Shown here: in pieces, positions 1 to 7,590 of the stretch | How the letters are laid out: the number at the start of each line of letters is the position of its first letter | How positions within the stretch are numbered: position 1 is the stretch's first letter | Source: Aliishimia sp963678085 | GTDB lineage: Bacteria; Pseudomonadota; Alphaproteobacteria; Rhodobacterales; Rhodobacteraceae | DNA length: 64,000 nucleotides | NCBI GenBank assembly: GCA_963678085.1 | Contig: OY782680.1 | Location: 2,108,001-2,172,000 of the forward strand | Direction: 5' to 3' | Notes under the pieces: generated by a model | Databases searched by the model: none | The model's input: the letters and a program-made list of their open reading frames with translations, nothing else | Told to the model about the DNA's origin: nothing | Translations under genes and position numbers: made by a program

Positions 1-2
1 AG

Positions 3-431
3 GAGCATATCCGCGAATATAACCTTAAGTGGAATTTCTTTGACGGAAAAACCGAAGCAGAGATGAACGCACAGCACTCGGCCGATAAGGTCTGGGAGCG
101 CACAACCAAGCCTGCGGGCGATCCCGAGGAAAAAGCCTGGGCGCGGCTTGGCATTGAAGATCCGCACCAGGTGCTGGGTGCCAATAGCACGCGCAATAAG
201 GGGCGCAATGCGGGGGCCGGACGGCGGCTTCCCCCTGCAGAGCAAAAGGCAGTTGAGATCCTTGATGCCAAGGCCGATATGACCAAGAAAGAGCTGCGCA
301 AGATCTATAAATCCCTGATCAAAGTGCTGCACCCAGACATGAATGGCGGGGATCGCAGCCAAGAGGAGCAGCTACAGCAGGTGGTCTGGGCCTGGGATCA
401 AATCAAAGACAGCCGCAGCTTTAAGGATTGA
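3..431 (+). CDS. J-domain (DnaJ-like) molecular chaperone, 5'-truncated
   Basis: The reading frame is open from base 3, so the start lies before the window; the first in-frame ATG at 63 is probably internal. The C-terminal third is a J domain: a helix starting with MTKKELRKIYKSL, then the HPD tripeptide (in VLHPDMNGG) that stimulates DnaK ATPase, then a helix ending QQVVWAWDQIKDS. Such proteins have an N-terminal REYN..WNFF segment in Rhodobacteraceae and commonly sit just upstream of cobS, as here. No glycine-rich or zinc domain is visible, so it is a specialised co-chaperone rather than full DnaJ. Its client is unknown. Confidence 0.85.
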   Translation, partial: EHIREYNLKWNFFDGKTEAEMNAQHSADKVWERTTKPAGDPEEKAWARLGIEDPHQVLGANSTRNKGRNAGAGRRLPPAEQKAVEILDAKADMTKKELRKIYKSLIKVLHPDMNGGDRSQEEQLQQVVWAWDQIKDSRSFKD

Positions 432-474
432 GGTAAATCCCTCGACTGTCGCGATTTTAGGATCGGTGAGTGCA

Positions 475-966
475 ATGAAAAAATGGACGAAAGAAGACGT
501 AGATAAGATATTGCAAAGCTTTGACCATGAAGCGGCAAAGACGTGGAAATATGTAATTTCGGCTTATCTCGACGATGAATTTCCAGAAAATATCTCCATT
601 TTCCTGGCGCAAGAGCGGGTGGAGCCGCCCAGCTCTCGTATCGGTGGCAACGTGGTGAAGGCAAATGCGCGCATGGGCTGGTATCCAAAAGCATATAAGG
701 CCTTGGAAAGACGGCGAGAATATGGAGATGTTGGCGATCATTCGTTACTGACGGATGAGGAGGTAAGCCAATATCTCCACGAAATGCGGCTAAAACTCGC
801 CGATGGAAAGCAGATTTTGATTGATGGTTTCAGAAAAACGAACGGCTTTGCGCCAATCATTTTGGATGTTGACCCTGAGTTCGAAACACGTCGCGACACG
901 GCGCGTGCGAAACTTGGGCTTTCTGCGAAATCAAGCACCCAGGCTCCAAGCGAACGGTGTAGTTAA
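475..966 (+). CDS. Hypothetical protein, 163 aa
   Basis: The start is placed at ATG 475 (MKKWTKEDVDKILQSF), because a longer version from 343 would overlap the J-domain gene by 89 bases. The product is soluble, rich in charged residues, mostly helical in character, with no signal peptide or membrane segment. I recognise no domain. It lies 43 bases after the J-domain gene and 79 bases before a receiver-domain gene, in a spot where related genomes often carry a bolA gene or go straight to cobS. Function unknown. Confidence 0.6.
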   Translation: MKKWTKEDVDKILQSFDHEAAKTWKYVISAYLDDEFPENISIFLAQERVEPPSSRIGGNVVKANARMGWYPKAYKALERRREYGDVGDHSLLTDEEVSQYLHEMRLKLADGKQILIDGFRKTNGFAPIILDVDPEFETRRDTARAKLGLSAKSSTQAPSERCS

Positions 967-1045
967 GACAAATTAGCTATTTTCCCGCACCCTTGCCCTG
1001 ATCTCGGTTGGATCGGGGACGCATAAGCGCGTTGGAGTGTGGTGA

Positions 1046-1411
1046 ATGAACTGTTTGGTGGTTGAAGGCGATATCTCTTTGCGCCGCGATATCGTGAAAG
1101 CAATGACAGAAGCTGGCTATCGGTGCAGCGCGGCCAGCTCCGCGAATGAGGCGAGCTATCTGCTGAAAACAGAGCGCTTCGATGCGGCCGTACTGGATAT
1201 GACGGCAGAGAACGGCGCAAGCCTGCTGCTCGCGGAGTATTTGCATATTTTTCACACGCAAACGGCAGTGATTATGATCACGAGCCCCGATGCCTTCCCC
1301 CATGGTGAGGGGTCGCGACTCATCCCTAATGTGGATTTCTTCCTGCGCAAGCCTGTCTCAATCCCAGAGCTTTGTGCCGTGGTAGACTACAGCACCGACC
1401 AGTTGCATTAG
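1046..1411 (+). CDS. Degenerate single-domain response regulator (CheY-like)
   Basis: A 121-residue receiver domain with no output domain. Visible landmarks are the acidic pocket at residues 7-9 (EGD, where most family members have two adjacent acids), a phospho-acceptor candidate Asp51 in AAVLDM, the switch Thr/Ser at 79-80 (IMITS) and the conserved Lys102-Pro103. Loss of one pocket acid suggests weakened Mg2+ binding or phosphorylation-independent use. No histidine kinase is adjacent. It lies 130 bases upstream of cobS on the same strand. Partner and output are unknown. Confidence 0.7.
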   Translation: MNCLVVEGDISLRRDIVKAMTEAGYRCSAASSANEASYLLKTERFDAAVLDMTAENGASLLLAEYLHIFHTQTAVIMITSPDAFPHGEGSRLIPNVDFFLRKPVSIPELCAVVDYSTDQLH

Positions 1412-1541
1412 AAAGTTCGACCAAGGTTTTGCATGATGATTTATCTTTACCTTCCCCCCCTTGCACCCGCGCGCGTAATGTTGCACCACAGTTTGGGCCC
1501 GCTCGATGCGCGGGGTGATTTTTGCAATAAGGACGGGTCTC

Positions 1542-2528
1542 ATGGCGGACGGGATGCTTGATACAGGCGCAAAACCAACCGAAGATATTTCTGTACGTGA
1601 TGTATTTGGAATTGACAGCGATATGGTCGTAAAGGGCTTTGCGGACAGCTCGGATCGTGTGCCTGCGCGCGACAGCACCTATAAGTTTGACCCCGACACC
1701 ACGCTCGCCATTCTTGCGGGCTTTAGCCATAATCGCCGCGTGATGATCCAAGGCTATCACGGCACGGGCAAATCCACCCATATCGAGCAAGTCGCGAGCC
1801 GCCTGAACTGGCCTGCGGTGCGGGTAAATCTTGACAGCCATATCAGCCGGATCGACTTGATCGGCAAGGATGCGATTAAGCTGAAAGACGGCAAGCAAGT
1901 CACCGATTTCCAAGAGGGTATCCTGCCTTGGGCGCTGCGCAACCCTTGTGCGATTGTGTTTGATGAATATGATGCGGGCCGCGCCGATGTGATGTTTGTG
2001 ATCCAGCGCGTTCTGGAAGTGGATGGCAAGCTTACCTTGCTGGACCAAAACCAAGTGATCACGCCGCACCCGTATTTCCGCCTCTTTGCCACTGCGAACA
2101 CGGTCGGCTTGGGCGACACAACAGGTCTCTATCACGGCACGCAGCAAATCAACCAAGGCCAGATGGACCGTTGGAGCCTTGTGGCCACGCTCAACTATCT
2201 GAGCATTGATGCAGAAACCGCGATTATTCTCTCCAAAGCGCCGCATTTCAACACCGCCGAGGGGCGCAAAACCATCAAGCAAATGGTGACAGTGGCGGAT
2301 CTGACCCGCACCGCCTTTATGAGCGGCGATCTTTCAACAGTGATGAGCCCACGCACAGTGATCGCCTGGGCCCAAAATGCGGAGATTTTCCGCAATGTCG
2401 GCTACGCGTTTCGCTTGACCTTTCTTAACAAATGCGATGAGCTTGAGCGGCAAACCGTCGCAGAGTTTTATCAACGCCTGTTTGACGAGGAATTGCCAGA
2501 AAGTGCAGCGAGTGTGAGTTTAGGATGA
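1542..2528 (+). CDS. cobS: Aerobic cobaltochelatase subunit CobS
   Basis: AAA+ ATPase subunit that with CobT and CobN inserts cobalt into hydrogenobyrinic acid diamide in aerobic cobalamin synthesis. The 328-residue product has a Walker A motif (GYHGTGKST), a Walker B acid pair (IVFDEYDAG) and the sensor region FATANTVGLGD. The start at ATG 1542 gives the family-typical N-terminus ending SVRDVFGIDSDM and has a GGAC ribosome site; the frame could also begin at 1506. The stop overlaps the next start (ATGA). cobT, usually close downstream in this family, is not here: the following genes are a small exported protein and transporters. Confidence 0.93.
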   Translation: MADGMLDTGAKPTEDISVRDVFGIDSDMVVKGFADSSDRVPARDSTYKFDPDTTLAILAGFSHNRRVMIQGYHGTGKSTHIEQVASRLNWPAVRVNLDSHISRIDLIGKDAIKLKDGKQVTDFQEGILPWALRNPCAIVFDEYDAGRADVMFVIQRVLEVDGKLTLLDQNQVITPHPYFRLFATANTVGLGDTTGLYHGTQQINQGQMDRWSLVATLNYLSIDAETAIILSKAPHFNTAEGRKTIKQMVTVADLTRTAFMSGDLSTVMSPRTVIAWAQNAEIFRNVGYAFRLTFLNKCDELERQTVAEFYQRLFDEELPESAASVSLG

Positions 2529-2917
2529 TTAAGTATATAGCAACAGCACTGATCGCGGTCAGCAGTATCGCGACATCAGCCAATGCGGAGGAGCCGACCG
2601 AAGAAACAGTACGCAGCCTTGCGTTCTCATATGTGAAATGTACAGGGCATCACGCGGCACTTGCAGAAGGGCTTGACCTGAAGATCGGGTTTAAACCGCG
2701 TTCGCAAGAAGAGCTCAATCAGGAATTTACGAAACTGTCAGAGCTGCGCGGGGCTCCTGACACAGAAGAATTGGCAGCCGCATATCAGCAAGCCTACGCT
2801 GAGGCAAAAACCGAGCACGGGGTTCAAAAAGCCTTTGACGTATCGGAGTATTGCGGAGAAATAATCGCACGCGTGCGCTCTGGCGAATTGAGCGCTTTGG
2901 CAATGAAATTGGAATAA
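2525..2917 (+). CDS. Small exported hypothetical protein
   Basis: A 130-residue product starting with a clear Sec signal peptide (MIKYIATALIAVSSIATSANA, probable cleavage after ANA). The mature part is helical and charged and holds two cysteines (VKCTGHH and SEYCGE) that could form a periplasmic disulfide. Its ATG overlaps the cobS stop by 4 bases, so it is translationally coupled to cobS. In some relatives a small gene separates cobS and cobT, but I cannot assign a function from sequence. Confidence 0.7.
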   Translation: MIKYIATALIAVSSIATSANAEEPTEETVRSLAFSYVKCTGHHAALAEGLDLKIGFKPRSQEELNQEFTKLSELRGAPDTEELAAAYQQAYAEAKTEHGVQKAFDVSEYCGEIIARVRSGELSALAMKLE

Positions 2918-3004
2918 CCCCCCGCGCATGTCTGCCGATGCGTAGTCTCTAGAAAACCGGCTGAAAGCGCGATGCGTATAGGGCCGATCAAATGGAAGTT
3001 TACC

Positions 3005-3043
3005 AGAGTGGATGGATTGCTGTTTTCCGCCACTCTTCTTTTT
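3005..3043 (+). terminator. Probable rho-independent terminator after cobS operon
   Basis: A 7-bp stem (AGAGTGG at 3005-3011, CCACTCT at 3030-3036) with an 18-base loop is followed by a run rich in T (TTCTTTTT). It lies 88 bases after the stop of the small exported gene. The large loop makes it weaker than a standard terminator. The rest of the 2918-3208 gap holds an imperfect hairpin at about 3166-3190 just ahead of the next gene and nothing else I can identify. Confidence 0.5.
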
Positions 3044-3208
3044 GCTCAGCCGGTATTTGTAGGTGATCGGGTTTATCAGAGTAGACTTAGGCAGCTGCCC
3101 CATAAAATTTGACCCATAGTCTGACCGACGCCAATTTGATCCTTTACGAAAGAAGTGAAACCCATGCTGATCTTTGTTTTTCAGATTAGCGATGTTTAAG
3201 GGGGCAGG

Positions 3209-4069
3209 ATGTCTCAGACGTTGCAAGCCGTGTTTTGGATGATTGGCACGATCCTGTCCTTTTCTGTGATGGCTGTGGCAGGGCGGGAGCTGTCGGGATC
3301 GCTCGATACGTTTGAGATAATGCTGTACCGCTCCGCCGTTGGTGTGGTGATCATTCTGATCTGTGTTATGGTCCTTAATCGCTGGTCTGAGTTGCCCTCT
3401 CAGCGATTGGGGCGGCATTTTTTGCGCAACTTGTCTCATTTCACTGGCCAGAACTTGTGGTTTTTTGCGGTGGGAACGATCCCGCTGGCGCAGGTGTTTG
3501 CGCTGGAATTTACCACGCCCATTTGGGTGATTTTGTTGAGCACAGTGATGCTTGGGGAAAAGCTGACCTTGATGCGGTTGATCTGCGGCGCGCTTGGCTT
3601 TGCGGGGGTTTTGCTGGTTGCGCGGCCAGAGGGGGCTGAGCTCTCTCCCGGTGTGATCACGGCGGCGCTGGCGGCCATTGGCTTTGCGCTTTCGATTATC
3701 CTGACCAAACAGCTCACGCAGAGCGAGAGCATCTTGTGCATTCTGTTCTATCTGACTGTGATGCAACTCTTTTTTGGCCTGATCGCGGCGGGCTATGATC
3801 TGAGCATCACCCTGCCCGCGCCAAAGGAATATGGGTTTGTGGGCGCGATTGCGCTTGGCGGGCTGTTTGCGCATTTTTGCTATACCAAAGCGCTGAGCCT
3901 TGCGCCGGCCTCGGTCGCAAGCCCGGTTGATTTTGCCCGCCTGCCAACAATCGCTATCGTCGCTTGGCTGCTTTATGACGAACCTTTGGATCTTCTGATT
4001 TTCATCGGCGCAGCTATCATCTTTTCCGGCAATTACCTGAATATCTGGAATGAGACACGAAAGCGCTAA
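3209..4069 (+). CDS. EamA/DMT family transporter
   Basis: A 286-residue polytopic membrane protein with about ten hydrophobic segments arranged as two EamA repeats, the typical drug/metabolite transporter architecture. The first repeat shows RSAVGVVIIL and a PIWVILLSTVMLGEKL segment; the second has PVDFARLPTIAIVAWLLYDE. Members move amino acids, nucleosides or other small metabolites across the inner membrane, usually as exporters; the substrate cannot be read from sequence. A second EamA gene follows 52 bases later, so the two may be co-transcribed. Confidence 0.88.
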   Translation: MSQTLQAVFWMIGTILSFSVMAVAGRELSGSLDTFEIMLYRSAVGVVIILICVMVLNRWSELPSQRLGRHFLRNLSHFTGQNLWFFAVGTIPLAQVFALEFTTPIWVILLSTVMLGEKLTLMRLICGALGFAGVLLVARPEGAELSPGVITAALAAIGFALSIILTKQLTQSESILCILFYLTVMQLFFGLIAAGYDLSITLPAPKEYGFVGAIALGGLFAHFCYTKALSLAPASVASPVDFARLPTIAIVAWLLYDEPLDLLIFIGAAIIFSGNYLNIWNETRKR

Positions 4070-4121
4070 ATTCCGCAGGTTTCGGATCGAAGGCCGTGCA
4101 AAACCGGGTTAACGATAGCGC

Positions 4122-5042
4122 ATGACACAGGAAAACATATCACCGCGCGCTTGGGTCGAGCTCATGCTTTTGGCGGGTATTTGGGGCGCATCTTTTCTCT
4201 CCATCAGGATCGCTCTGGATGAGATCGGTATCTTTACTACTGTTGCGCATCGCGTGTTTTGGGCGGCGTTGCTGTTATGGGGCGTGGCGCTTTTAGGCGG
4301 GCACAGCATCCCGAAAACGGGGCGCATTTGGGTCGCGTTCTTTGGCATGGGGCTGCTCAACAATGTGATTCCGTTTAGCCTCATTGCCTGGGGGCAGCTT
4401 TACATTGAAACTGGGCTGACCTCGATTTTTAATGCCTCTACCGCGATTTTCGGAGTTGTGCTGGCCGCGCTGTTTTTCGCGGATGAGCAGTTGAGCGTGC
4501 AAAAAGCGCTTGGCGTTTTGATCGGGTTTTGCGGTGTGATCACGGTGATTGGTTTGGACGCTTTGCAAAGTTTCGACATCCGCTCCTTTGCGCAAATCGC
4601 GATTATTCTTGGGGCGCTTTCCTATGGGTTTGCAGGCATATGGGCGAAAAAGCGTCTTAAGGGCCTGCCCCCTCAGGTGGCTGCGGCGGGGATGCTGACC
4701 AGTTCTAGCCTGATCATGCTGCCATTGGCCTGGTTTATCGAGGGGCCCATTACCCTTAGCCTCGCGCCCAGCACAATTGGCGCGCTTGTCTATATCTCGC
4801 TTATTGCGACCGCTGGTGCGTATTTGCTCTATTACCGGGTTCTGGCAATGGCAGGCTCGGGCAATTTGATGCTTGTGACATTGCTGATTGTGCCCATGGC
4901 GATCGCCTTGGGTGCGCTGGTGCGCGGAGAGACCCTTGCGCCCAGTGCATATGCGGGGTTTGCGCTGCTCGCGCTTGGGCTTTTGATCATTGATGGCCGG
5001 ATCATGCGGCGCTTGCTTGACCGGCGTGCTTTGGGGCAGTAA
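4122..5042 (+). CDS. EamA/DMT family transporter
   Basis: A 306-residue inner-membrane protein with ten predicted hydrophobic helices and two EamA repeats: ending ALFFADEQLSVQKALGVLIG in the first and LGALVRGETLAPSAYAGFAL in the second, both the usual acid-after-helix-four/nine pattern. It is not a close copy of its upstream neighbour, so this looks like two different subfamilies side by side. The next gene starts 23 bases downstream. Substrate unknown. Confidence 0.88.
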   Translation: MTQENISPRAWVELMLLAGIWGASFLSIRIALDEIGIFTTVAHRVFWAALLLWGVALLGGHSIPKTGRIWVAFFGMGLLNNVIPFSLIAWGQLYIETGLTSIFNASTAIFGVVLAALFFADEQLSVQKALGVLIGFCGVITVIGLDALQSFDIRSFAQIAIILGALSYGFAGIWAKKRLKGLPPQVAAAGMLTSSSLIMLPLAWFIEGPITLSLAPSTIGALVYISLIATAGAYLLYYRVLAMAGSGNLMLVTLLIVPMAIALGALVRGETLAPSAYAGFALLALGLLIIDGRIMRRLLDRRALGQ

Positions 5043-5065
5043 CCAGCCCGGATAAGGAGCTTGGC

Positions 5066-5953
5066 ATGCGTTACTCATCCCCCAAAGATTGGCTGAATTC
5101 TGAGAAAAAACATGTGCTTTTGTTTGGCATGTCAGGGCTTGGGAAAACCCACCTATCCCAGATGCTGCGCGCGCAAGGGGACTGGTTTCACTACTCGATA
5201 GATTACCGCATCGGCACCCGCTATATGGGAGAATATATCATCGATAATGCCAAGGCTGAGGCGATGAAGGTGCCGTTTCTGCGCGAGCTGCTCATGAGCG
5301 ATTCGATCTATATCGGCTCCAACATCACCTTTGAAAACCTCACGCCGGTTGCGACCTATCTTGGAAAACCGGGCGATCCCTCTTTGGGCGGTGTGGAGAT
5401 TTCCGAATATCGCCGTCGCCAGGACCAGTTTCGTAGCGCAGAAATCGCCGCGCTGATGGATACCGGCTATTTCATCGAGCGCGCGCAAAGGCTCTACGGG
5501 TATCCCCATTTCATCTGCGACACGGGCGGCTCTATCTGCGAATGGGTGGATCCTCAGAACGAAAATGATCGAGTATTAACAGAGCTTTCCAAGCAATGCC
5601 TCATGGTTTGGATTAAAGGAGGCGCGGCGCATACTCAGGCCCTAATTGAACGCTTTGACCGCGCCCCAAAGCCGATGTCTTATCAGGGGGAATTCCTGAC
5701 GCGCTGTTGGGATGCTTATCTGTTAGAAAAAGGGATCAGCCCCGCGCACGTTGATCCTGATGCCTTTATCCGTTGGACCTATGCCAAAGCTCTGGCCCAT
5801 CGCCAACCGCGCTATGAAGCCATGGCCAATTGGGGCGTAACCATTACCGCCGATGAAGTGGCCAGCCTGAACAGCGCAGATGATTTCAACGCGCTCATCG
5901 CCACGGCCCTTGAGCGGCGCGGCGCACATAAAGGGCTGCCCGATGCCAATTAA
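5066..5953 (+). CDS. P-loop ATPase/kinase-like protein linked to metA
   Basis: A 295-residue soluble protein with a P-loop near the N-terminus (LLFGMSGLGKTHLSQML, residues about 18-34) in the style of small-molecule kinases and ATPases. Conserved-looking later parts include YIGSNITFENLTPV and FICDTGGSICEW. The start at ATG 5066 has a GGATAAGGAG ribosome site. Its end overlaps the metA start by 11 bases, so it is translationally coupled to methionine synthesis. I know of no proven reaction; the coupling suggests a link to methionine or sulfur metabolism, but that is inference. Confidence 0.75.
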   Translation: MRYSSPKDWLNSEKKHVLLFGMSGLGKTHLSQMLRAQGDWFHYSIDYRIGTRYMGEYIIDNAKAEAMKVPFLRELLMSDSIYIGSNITFENLTPVATYLGKPGDPSLGGVEISEYRRRQDQFRSAEIAALMDTGYFIERAQRLYGYPHFICDTGGSICEWVDPQNENDRVLTELSKQCLMVWIKGGAAHTQALIERFDRAPKPMSYQGEFLTRCWDAYLLEKGISPAHVDPDAFIRWTYAKALAHRQPRYEAMANWGVTITADEVASLNSADDFNALIATALERRGAHKGLPDAN

Positions 5954-6869
5954 ACTGCCCGCCTCCCTGCCCGCTTACCGCGTTTTGACCGAAGAAGGCG
6001 TGCAGGTCATGGATGAAGACACCGCCGCGCGCCAAGATATCCGCCCCTTGCGCATTGGTTTGCTCAATCTGATGCCGAAAAAAATCCAGACGGAAAATCA
6101 ATTTGCCCGTCTCATTGGCGCGGGCCCCATACAAATCGAATTCAGCCTGATCCGCATGAGCGAGCATAACTCAAAAAACACCGCAGCTCAGCATATGGAG
6201 GCCTTTTACCGCCCCTTCCAAGAGGTCAAGACCGAAAAATTCGACGGGCTGATCATAACTGGCGCACCGATCGAGCATCTGCCCTTCACCGAAGTGACCT
6301 ATTGGGATGAGCTTTGTGAGGTAATGGATTGGACCCAAAGCAATGTGCATTCCACCTTTGGGGTGTGCTGGGGCGGCATGGCGATGCTGAACTATTTCCA
6401 CGGCGTGCCAAAATATGTGCTGGATAAAAAACTCTTTGGCACGTTCCGCCATCAAAACCTGCACCCATCCAGCCCGTTTTTGCGCGGCTTTTCCGATGAT
6501 TGCGTCATTCCCGTGAGCCGCTGGACCGAAGTGCATGAGGAAGATCTAAAGAGGGCCGGTTTGCGCATTTTGCTGGGCGCAGAGGCGACAGGCCCGGCAT
6601 TGATCGAAGATCCCAAGCACCGCGCGCTTTATGTTCTCAACCATTTCGAGTATGATAGCGGCACCTTGGCAGAAGAATATCAGCGGGATGTGGCGCAAAA
6701 TCAAATCAAAGGGGCGGATATTTCTTTGCCGGTGAATTACTTCCCTGCAGATGATCCAAGCCAATTGCCGCCCAACCGCTGGCGTGGCCATGCGCATTTG
6801 CTTTACGGGAATTGGATCAATGAGATCTATCAATCCACGCCCTTTGAGCTGGACAAAATCGGGAGCTAG
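5943..6869 (+). CDS. metA: Homoserine O-acyltransferase MetA, acetyl-CoA type predicted
   Basis: Acylates homoserine, the committed step to methionine. The 308-residue protein starts at ATG 5943, giving the family N-terminus MPIKLPASLPAYRVL. Catalytic residues are Cys142 in GVCWGG, and His234 and Glu236 in LNHFEYD. Residue 111, in GAPIEHLPF, is glutamate. In this family Glu111 marks acetyl-CoA enzymes whereas Gly111 marks succinyl-CoA enzymes such as E. coli MetA, so an O-acetyltransferase is predicted. It overlaps the ATPase gene before it. No SAM riboswitch is visible upstream of the pair. Confidence 0.93.
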   Translation: MPIKLPASLPAYRVLTEEGVQVMDEDTAARQDIRPLRIGLLNLMPKKIQTENQFARLIGAGPIQIEFSLIRMSEHNSKNTAAQHMEAFYRPFQEVKTEKFDGLIITGAPIEHLPFTEVTYWDELCEVMDWTQSNVHSTFGVCWGGMAMLNYFHGVPKYVLDKKLFGTFRHQNLHPSSPFLRGFSDDCVIPVSRWTEVHEEDLKRAGLRILLGAEATGPALIEDPKHRALYVLNHFEYDSGTLAEEYQRDVAQNQIKGADISLPVNYFPADDPSQLPPNRWRGHAHLLYGNWINEIYQSTPFELDKIGS

Positions 6870-6910
6870 GCACGTTTTGGTTCATAGACAGCGCAGGCTT
6901 GAGCTGAGCA

Positions 6911-7528
6911 ATGCCTAAACGCGGCTATCATCACGGAAATCTGAAAGCGGCCTTGATTGATGCGGCTCTGCGGTTGATTGAGGAAAAAGGGCCAACTGGC
7001 TTTACCCTTTCGCAAGCGGCAAAAGAGGCGGGCGTGACCCCGGCAGCGGTTTATCGGCATTTTGAGGGGCGTGAGGATCTGATTGCTGAGGCCGCCCGGC
7101 TTGGCTATGGGATCTTTGCGGATTTGATGGAGCATGCCTATCAATCTGGGCAGCCCTCCGCCTTAGCCGCGTTTGAGGCCACGGGCCGCGCCTATCTTGC
7201 TTTTGCGCGCAGATTTCCTGGGCACTACATCGCGATGTTTGAAAGTGGGATCAGCGTTAACAAAAACGCAGAGCTGGCCGCTGTTGCAGCGCGCGCGAAT
7301 GCAGTGTTGGAAAAAGCGGCAGCGGATCTGAGCGCCCATATCCCAGCAGAAAAACGCCCGCCCGCCAGCATGTTTTCAGCCCATATCTGGGCCATGAGTC
7401 ATGGGGTCGTGGAGCTGTTCGCGCGAAACTCGCCTGGGCGCGCCTCGCAATTTTCTCCCGAAGATCTACTGGAAACCGGGATCGGGGTCTATTTGCGCGG
7501 CTTGGGCCTTATCCCGCCCGATCAGTAA
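6911..7528 (+). CDS. TetR/AcrR family transcriptional regulator
   Basis: A 205-residue repressor-type protein. Residues about 7-55 form the TetR helix-turn-helix: GNLKAALIDAALRLIEEKG, then TLSQAAKEAGVTPAAVYRHF. The C-terminal half resembles the TetR WHG-type ligand domain. It stands 41 bases after metA on the same strand and is followed by the rne terminator region from the opposite strand. Ligand and targets are not evident; no divergent partner gene is present. Confidence 0.88.
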   Translation: MPKRGYHHGNLKAALIDAALRLIEEKGPTGFTLSQAAKEAGVTPAAVYRHFEGREDLIAEAARLGYGIFADLMEHAYQSGQPSALAAFEATGRAYLAFARRFPGHYIAMFESGISVNKNAELAAVAARANAVLEKAAADLSAHIPAEKRPPASMFSAHIWAMSHGVVELFARNSPGRASQFSPEDLLETGIGVYLRGLGLIPPDQ

Positions 7529-7544
7529 AGCACTCTGACTTTGC

Positions 7545-7579
7545 AAAAAAACCTCTGTGCAGCATAACCGGCACAGAGG
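7545..7579 (-). terminator. Rho-independent terminator of rne
   Basis: On the minus strand a perfect 9-bp stem (GCACAGAGG at the distal side of + positions 7552-7560 pairing with 7571-7579) with a 10-base loop is followed by seven T residues (A run at + 7545-7551). It lies 12 bases past the rne stop codon. On the plus strand, after the TetR gene, the stem is not followed by a good T run. Confidence 0.88.
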
Positions 7580-7590
7580 TCTTAAGCGTT

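Noticed and set aside
2918..3208. Possible insertion-sequence remnant (minus-strand text reading GQLPKSTLINPITYKYRL)
   Set aside because: No terminal repeats, no transposase motif and no second copy in the window.
2738..3874. Long minus-strand open frame of 378 codons
   Set aside because: It runs antisense through a clear EamA transporter and the small exported gene, has low-complexity basic composition and no family resemblance; it is a shadow frame.
5043..5065. SAM riboswitch ahead of the ATPase-metA pair
   Set aside because: The gap is only 23 bases and holds just a ribosome site; no SAM-II fold can fit.
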